Source: Albula goreensis (lineage: Eukaryota > Chordata > Actinopteri > Albuliformes > Albulidae). Taken from it: a DNA stretch of 64,000 bases. The notes below the pieces were generated by a model. That model was not told the origin of the DNA, made no database searches, and saw nothing but the letters and a program-made list of their open reading frames with translations. The stretch lies in contig CM040750.1 in assembly GCA_022829145.1 (NCBI GenBank), positions 4,159,001 through 4,223,000 of the forward strand, read 5' to 3'. A program made the translations under genes and the position numbers. Below, in pieces: positions 59,691-64,000 of the stretch (its first letter is position 1; every line of letters starts with the position of its first letter).

Positions 59691-61048
59691 AGCAACTCTA
59701 GTGATACATTAAATATTGATTCTGAACTGCTGATATACGTGGCACAGTTGCGGCTGTAGTGTAGAGGTTTGGAGTTGTCTTAAGTGGGTTTCTTGTTTTA
59801 ATAAAAATGGTATACACGAAATGCCTCTCATAATTCACTATTAGTAGGCTAATTGATGAATAAACAGCGCTGCATAATCTCTACATTACACAGCGCCCTC
59901 TCTCTTGCTCCCTCACCCCTCTTTCAGCACGCCTCATAAACATCCTGCCGCTGTATAATGATGAATATATGTAAAAAAAAAATCAAAAGGAGACCTCCAG
60001 AAGAAAGTCTTCTGACAGCTATCTCTGTGTTTATTGTGGTATGAGTTTATCTGGGTCTGTGTGATATTACGATAAATATCATGTGTTGTTGTGAACATGA
60101 CACAGAATGGGATAAATATGAACAGGAGAAGGACTCCAACCAGCCAAGACAAAATGAGGAGCTCAAACCTAAAAGATGGGCTACTTCTGTCGCATGGACA
60201 TACCATGTGCAAGAATCATGTCAAAAAGTGCAGAGTCTACGGATGAGAGCCACAAAAGGACAGTCGAGTGCTTAAAACAAACCCCAGACTCAGACGTTGC
60301 AAGAGGCTTTTGCCAACGGCACACTTACATTTACAGGTATGCATACTGTACACATATAGTATTGTATTTTAGCTAATGTATCTGTCAAGGTGATTTATGG
60401 GTTAAGTAGGTAAAAACTGTACAATACTGTATACATAATATATTAATACATCGTAAACATACAGATGTATATGCGGTTGGATGTTGCCTGAACAGACATT
60501 TTGCCCCGCATACCTGTATCAGTATTTTGTTACATGCTTAATTGAAGATTTGGTTCTCAATAAAAGGAGAAAAATAATCAAATATGAGTAAGAACGTTTT
60601 ATTTGTTGAGTATATAAAATTCAAAATGTAATAAGAAATAGGCCTTCCCATGTGGTAATTTTATGGCAACTGAGCAAATTACGGATATTGGATCTTGAAA
60701 ATATAGATCTTGCCATACATAACCCAATACAATGATATATGCTATTTTGTCTATTTTTCTTAGGGTAGCCAACTTCACTTAGTTTTGAACTTGCTGTACT
60801 GACTTTCCCTCTTCCATGCAGCTGATTTGTTTTTTCTTCAGATATTCATGATTAGTTGATGTGCTCCCATGCTATGCGATGACATTTTACATCTTACAAC
60901 CTTTTTTGTTGCATTTAGGCTGAAGTGCTCTCATACTTTGGATGTCTTCTGTAACACTGTTTTCTCTGTTGCCTCCACCATTTTTCAAGTGCGTTGTTAA
61001 TAGTGACATAGCTAATGTGAGCCACAGTGTGCTTATTCACATAGAGGC
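59691..61048. other. Unassigned sequence
   Basis: AT-rich with short frames. No exon, RNA gene or repeat end is recognised. Confidence 0.4.
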
Positions 61049-61990
61049 CAGGGATTATCAATAAGCAGCCCACGGGCCAGATCCGGCCTCCCAGCCAGTT
61101 GCCTCTGGGTCTACCCCATCCTTTCCAACTGCAAGTAAAGTAGAATAAAAATGTTCAAATACTGTTCTTCAGTTTAATATTAATATACATTTTACGTCAA
61201 AAAGAGAAGGGGTATAGCATTGAACGCTGTCAAACCATCAAGGCATCTTGAAATGCATGACCATATTGGATATTGTAGCACTACAAAATCATTTTTTTTT
61301 CTTGTGAGACAGCAGGGGTAGTGCCCAGCACATCAAAGATTTACCCTTTGAAAGAAATTGCCAATATACAAGGCCTGATTTTCAAAGGAACTTGCAGAAC
61401 TTTATTTAGACAATATACTGAACTACTAGCAAATTTTTCCATCTTTAGTTATCCCTCCCTTTCTTCTGGATATTCCCACTGGCCTTTAATTCCTTAAGAT
61501 AGGATGCGTTGAATGTTCTATGTACTCTTTTATGACAGAAACTGTTTCAGTACAAAGCAGACAGGAGAACATTTCTGAATGATGACATTTTTATAAAGAC
61601 ATTTTTGACAGTCCATTCTTCTTTGAGAACACTATTTTCTGCATCAGTTTTCCCTTTTGTGAGATTGTTTGGCTTGTCAACTTGAAATGTACATTCTGGG
61701 TATTGTGTCAGTAAATGTCATGTTTGGCTGTGTACATTTTTATTCTTTTATTTTTCAAATAATTTTTTATTCATTTGTAACACTAGAATGTATTGAGTAC
61801 AATTTAGGCTTGATAATTTCTTATCCTGTATATAATTCTGACTGGGAAAAGACAAGTTTGAATGAAAACATATTTGATCACTGAGGGGGAGGTGGGGAGG
61901 TGTGTTGGAGTGGTGTAGTCAGGTCCAGCTTCGCCCAAAGAGTATTTGAGAATTTGGCCCCTGGTCAAATCTATTTGATGACCCCTAACA
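61049..61990. mobile_element. Possible hAT element with GGCCAGATCCGGCC-type end
   Basis: The left boundary CCAGGGATTATCAATAAGC, followed by GGGCCAGATCCGGCC, resembles hAT ends of the CAGGGGTGGCCAACCTGCGGCCC kind. The right boundary GGCCCCTGGTCAAATC, then GATGACCCCTA, is roughly its inverse. Flanks (acatagag on the left, acatagtc on the right) partly agree. The interior is AT-rich with no clear transposase. Confidence 0.4.
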
Positions 61991-62269
61991 TAGTCCAGTG
62001 ATAATGAAATTCTTTGTCACCAATATGCTGTTCTAACTCACTTTCAATTTAATCTTCAAACTGTTCTCAAATTCTCAGGATGACCTGGCAAACTGCCAAT
62101 ACTACCTTTTACATTGAAGAGCGGCTTTTGTAGTGTAGTATGAGTATGAACACAGAACACTCACCATCATCAGTGCTTTATTGTAGCTGCTATAATTATC
62201 CCAGTTTATCAAAGCTGAATGCTATATTGTTCATTCTCCAGCCACGTTAAACAATTTTGCAAACAATGC

Positions 62270-62535
62270 CTGCAACGGTAATCATCTGGTAACCATTTGC
62301 CATCCATAAATAATCATATAGTAATCTCTCAAACACTGAATATCATCAGGTAACGACTTGGAAAAACTATAGCAATCAAATAAAATCCTTGTAACCCCCA
62401 AGGGCAAATGTAAATAATCCATAAACTAGTAACACCCTGGTAACTAAGAAACTACTTAAAATAACCCTAGCTGAAACCTAGGTTTTGCTGGATGGCTGTG
62501 GTGTCATTAACTACCTAGTAACCACAAATTATTAC
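62270..62535. repeat. Diverged short-motif repeat (GGTAAC/AGTAAC)
   Basis: The words TGGTAAC, AGTAACC, AGTAACA and CTTGTAACC recur irregularly every 15-45 bases across about 260 bases. This looks like an eroded tandem array. No exact unit length can be assigned. Confidence 0.4.
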
Positions 62536-63085
62536 CTGGCATTGTGCACTGCAGTGCTCATTGTGTGATCCCTTGCCCACAAGAAAATATTTTGGTTTAC
62601 AGTGGACTGAAGCAAGCTCCTGAACCATTAAATTTTGGTCTGAATATCCATACAGTTCAACTGCTTATTTATTTAACAACTATTTACTAAAATGTAAACG
62701 AGTCATTTGCTCTGGAGCTTCCCTTCTGCAATCAGCCAAGTATTACTGTGGTAAACACTATTTCTCATCTGATAACTTCACCTTACTAATGGCAGCACTA
62801 GCGGAACAAATCAGTACCGGGCCGGGGGCGGGGCACATGACCGGGCCCTTTAAACCCAATAAAGCTCATGATAACATCGCTTTACAACATACATATGCCC
62901 GCAACAGCGGGGCTTACAAGCACACATACTACATTTTTGACACAAGCAACTGCTGAGTCCCTAACATCACCGCTATACAGTCGAGAGAGAAAGAAGGGGA
63001 TATAAGCTGGGCTACTAGAAATAACAACCATCAACAGTTTACAACAGCTCACACCTTGTTTGTGGTGTAGTGATTGCTAGAATTG

Positions 63086-63291
63086 CTACCTGTAAATCTG
63101 GCTCCGAGACTGTGCTGCCAGAATTGGCAGGCCTGAATCGCTGCCAACAAAAATGTCAGGTTCATCTCCAGGAGGACGAACAAAATATGTGTCCAGTTTT
63201 TGTAATTTGGCTTTTCCTTGCTCTCTTTTTTCCTTTTCTTTGCGCTTTGTCGCTCCACTTTTATGAACTTTTATGAGCTTATATGAACTGC
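63086..63291 (-). pseudogene. DUF4371-type hAT transposase N-terminal fragment
   Basis: The minus strand begins MSGSSYKLIKVHKSGATKRK and continues KEKREQGKAKLQKLDTYFVR, then PPGDEPDIFVG. The SG-K-RKEKE-KLQKLDTYF pattern is the usual start of DUF4371/ZMYM-like hAT transposases. Nothing resembling the zinc finger or core follows to the left, so this is a first exon or a 5' fragment. The surroundings (62780-63720) are richer in GC and may be the rest of the element's 5' region. Confidence 0.55.
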
Positions 63292-64000
63292 CACTCATGT
63301 TTAGCTTAGTCCGTAAAAATGCTACACCTAGCTTGCACTCTGTTGACAAATGACTGATGATGACGTGGTGGACGGTTGATAACGATTTTACCCAAAATAC
63401 ACTTGGAGACAATATCGGCAATCCACTTGTAAGTTTGCACGTAATGAAGTTAAATGTGAGAGTGAAAATAAAGCCAGTCATCCAGCACGTCATTTTATTC
63501 ATATTTTACACCTAACTACATCACTAAAGTCAGTCTTGTAAAGTGTTGACCAACCATGACTCACCCTGACTGGGGCAAGATATATAAGCACACACATATT
63601 GCGCTACGATCGGTTGCGTCGGGAGGAGGCCCGGTCGCCCCAGCCTGGAACAGAGACTCTGGGCCCACCTGGGCCAAGGGCGCGTCGCCCTCCCAACCCC
63701 CCGGAAACTCCGCCCCTGAAAGGCAGGATTTGCCCACTCAAATGTTATTCTGTCCCCAGAATGCGTGTATCATCTACGCAGATTCCACAGATAGCGAACA
63801 GGCTTCAGAGAAAATCAGACGCAGAGCAAAGTTTGAAGGATTTACTCAATCTTCTTTTCTCTTTTTATTTTACTGTAAAACTGCAAATAAGTAAAAGGAT
63901 GTGCAAATCAATTTACATTGTTCTTGAAAGCATAAAGTCACAGTAGCATGTCACTTGCTAACAGAATAATCTAGCTAAACACGAACATGAGCTAGGTATA
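63292..64000. other. GC-rich, CpG-bearing patch and flank
   Basis: 63600-63720 is GC-rich with CpG sites, and TATATAAG lies at 63579. This could be a promoter, an LTR or the 5' end of a transposon. Nothing decides between them. The rest is AT-rich. Confidence 0.35.

Noticed and set aside
59830-59860. ggctaatt near 59850 as the right duplication of the hAT at 58457
   Set aside because: The bases before it do not resemble the inverse of the left terminus.
54480-64000. Search for scd exons 1 and 2
   Set aside because: No minus-strand match to the VWRNIILM region or the N-terminal acidic motif was found by eye. They may be outside the window.

Overview
The window reads as nuclear DNA of a ray-finned fish. 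It is AT-rich, has long introns and a mixed load of hAT, Tc1/mariner, pogo, L1-like, L2-like and CR1-like elements. The only host gene I can support is the 3' two-thirds of a stearoyl-CoA desaturase gene (scd) on the minus strand. Its four exons lie at 54345-54475, 46091-45886, 45354-45122 and 37611-37412. They measure 131, 206, 233 and 200 coding bases. All splice sites are canonical and one open frame runs to the stop. The upstream exons were not recognised and probably lie beyond base 64000.

Left part (1-25.7 kb): old transposon debris. It holds a non-autonomous hAT with target-site duplication (925-1565), a decayed Ac-type hAT (6781-9600) carrying a long TA microsatellite and a nested 147-bp MITE, and a CpG-rich solo LTR with a 4-bp duplication (10408-11203). 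Next come a broken DDE-like transposase of a family I cannot name (11.3-13.4 kb, minus), an internally deleted L1-like LINE (13.5-17.2 kb, minus), a second L1-like LINE (18.2-20.9 kb, plus), and a Ty3/Gypsy-type pol fossil (21.0-24.0 kb).

Middle (25.7-32.1 kb): a complete pogo-like DNA transposon bounded by matching inverted ends and TA duplications. Its transposase gene shows two GT-AG introns and is split by a 2,997-bp hAT element that has its own 8-bp duplication and an almost open transposase.

Right part (32-64 kb): a GC-rich minisatellite, a perfect 32-bp inverted repeat, then scd. Intron 5 of scd holds a full-length L1-like element with a 15-bp target duplication, plus a Tc1 remnant. 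Intron 3 holds L2-like and CR1-like LINE pieces and an end-to-end Tc1 transposon. Upstream of exon 3 are an 88-bp-period tandem duplication, a second copy of the MITE, a CR1-type reverse transcriptase tail, a CA microsatellite and several hAT remnants.

No tRNA, rRNA, CRISPR array or prokaryote-style operon was seen. Apart from scd, everything with coding potential is transposon-derived. Family names rest on motifs read by eye, not on database searches.
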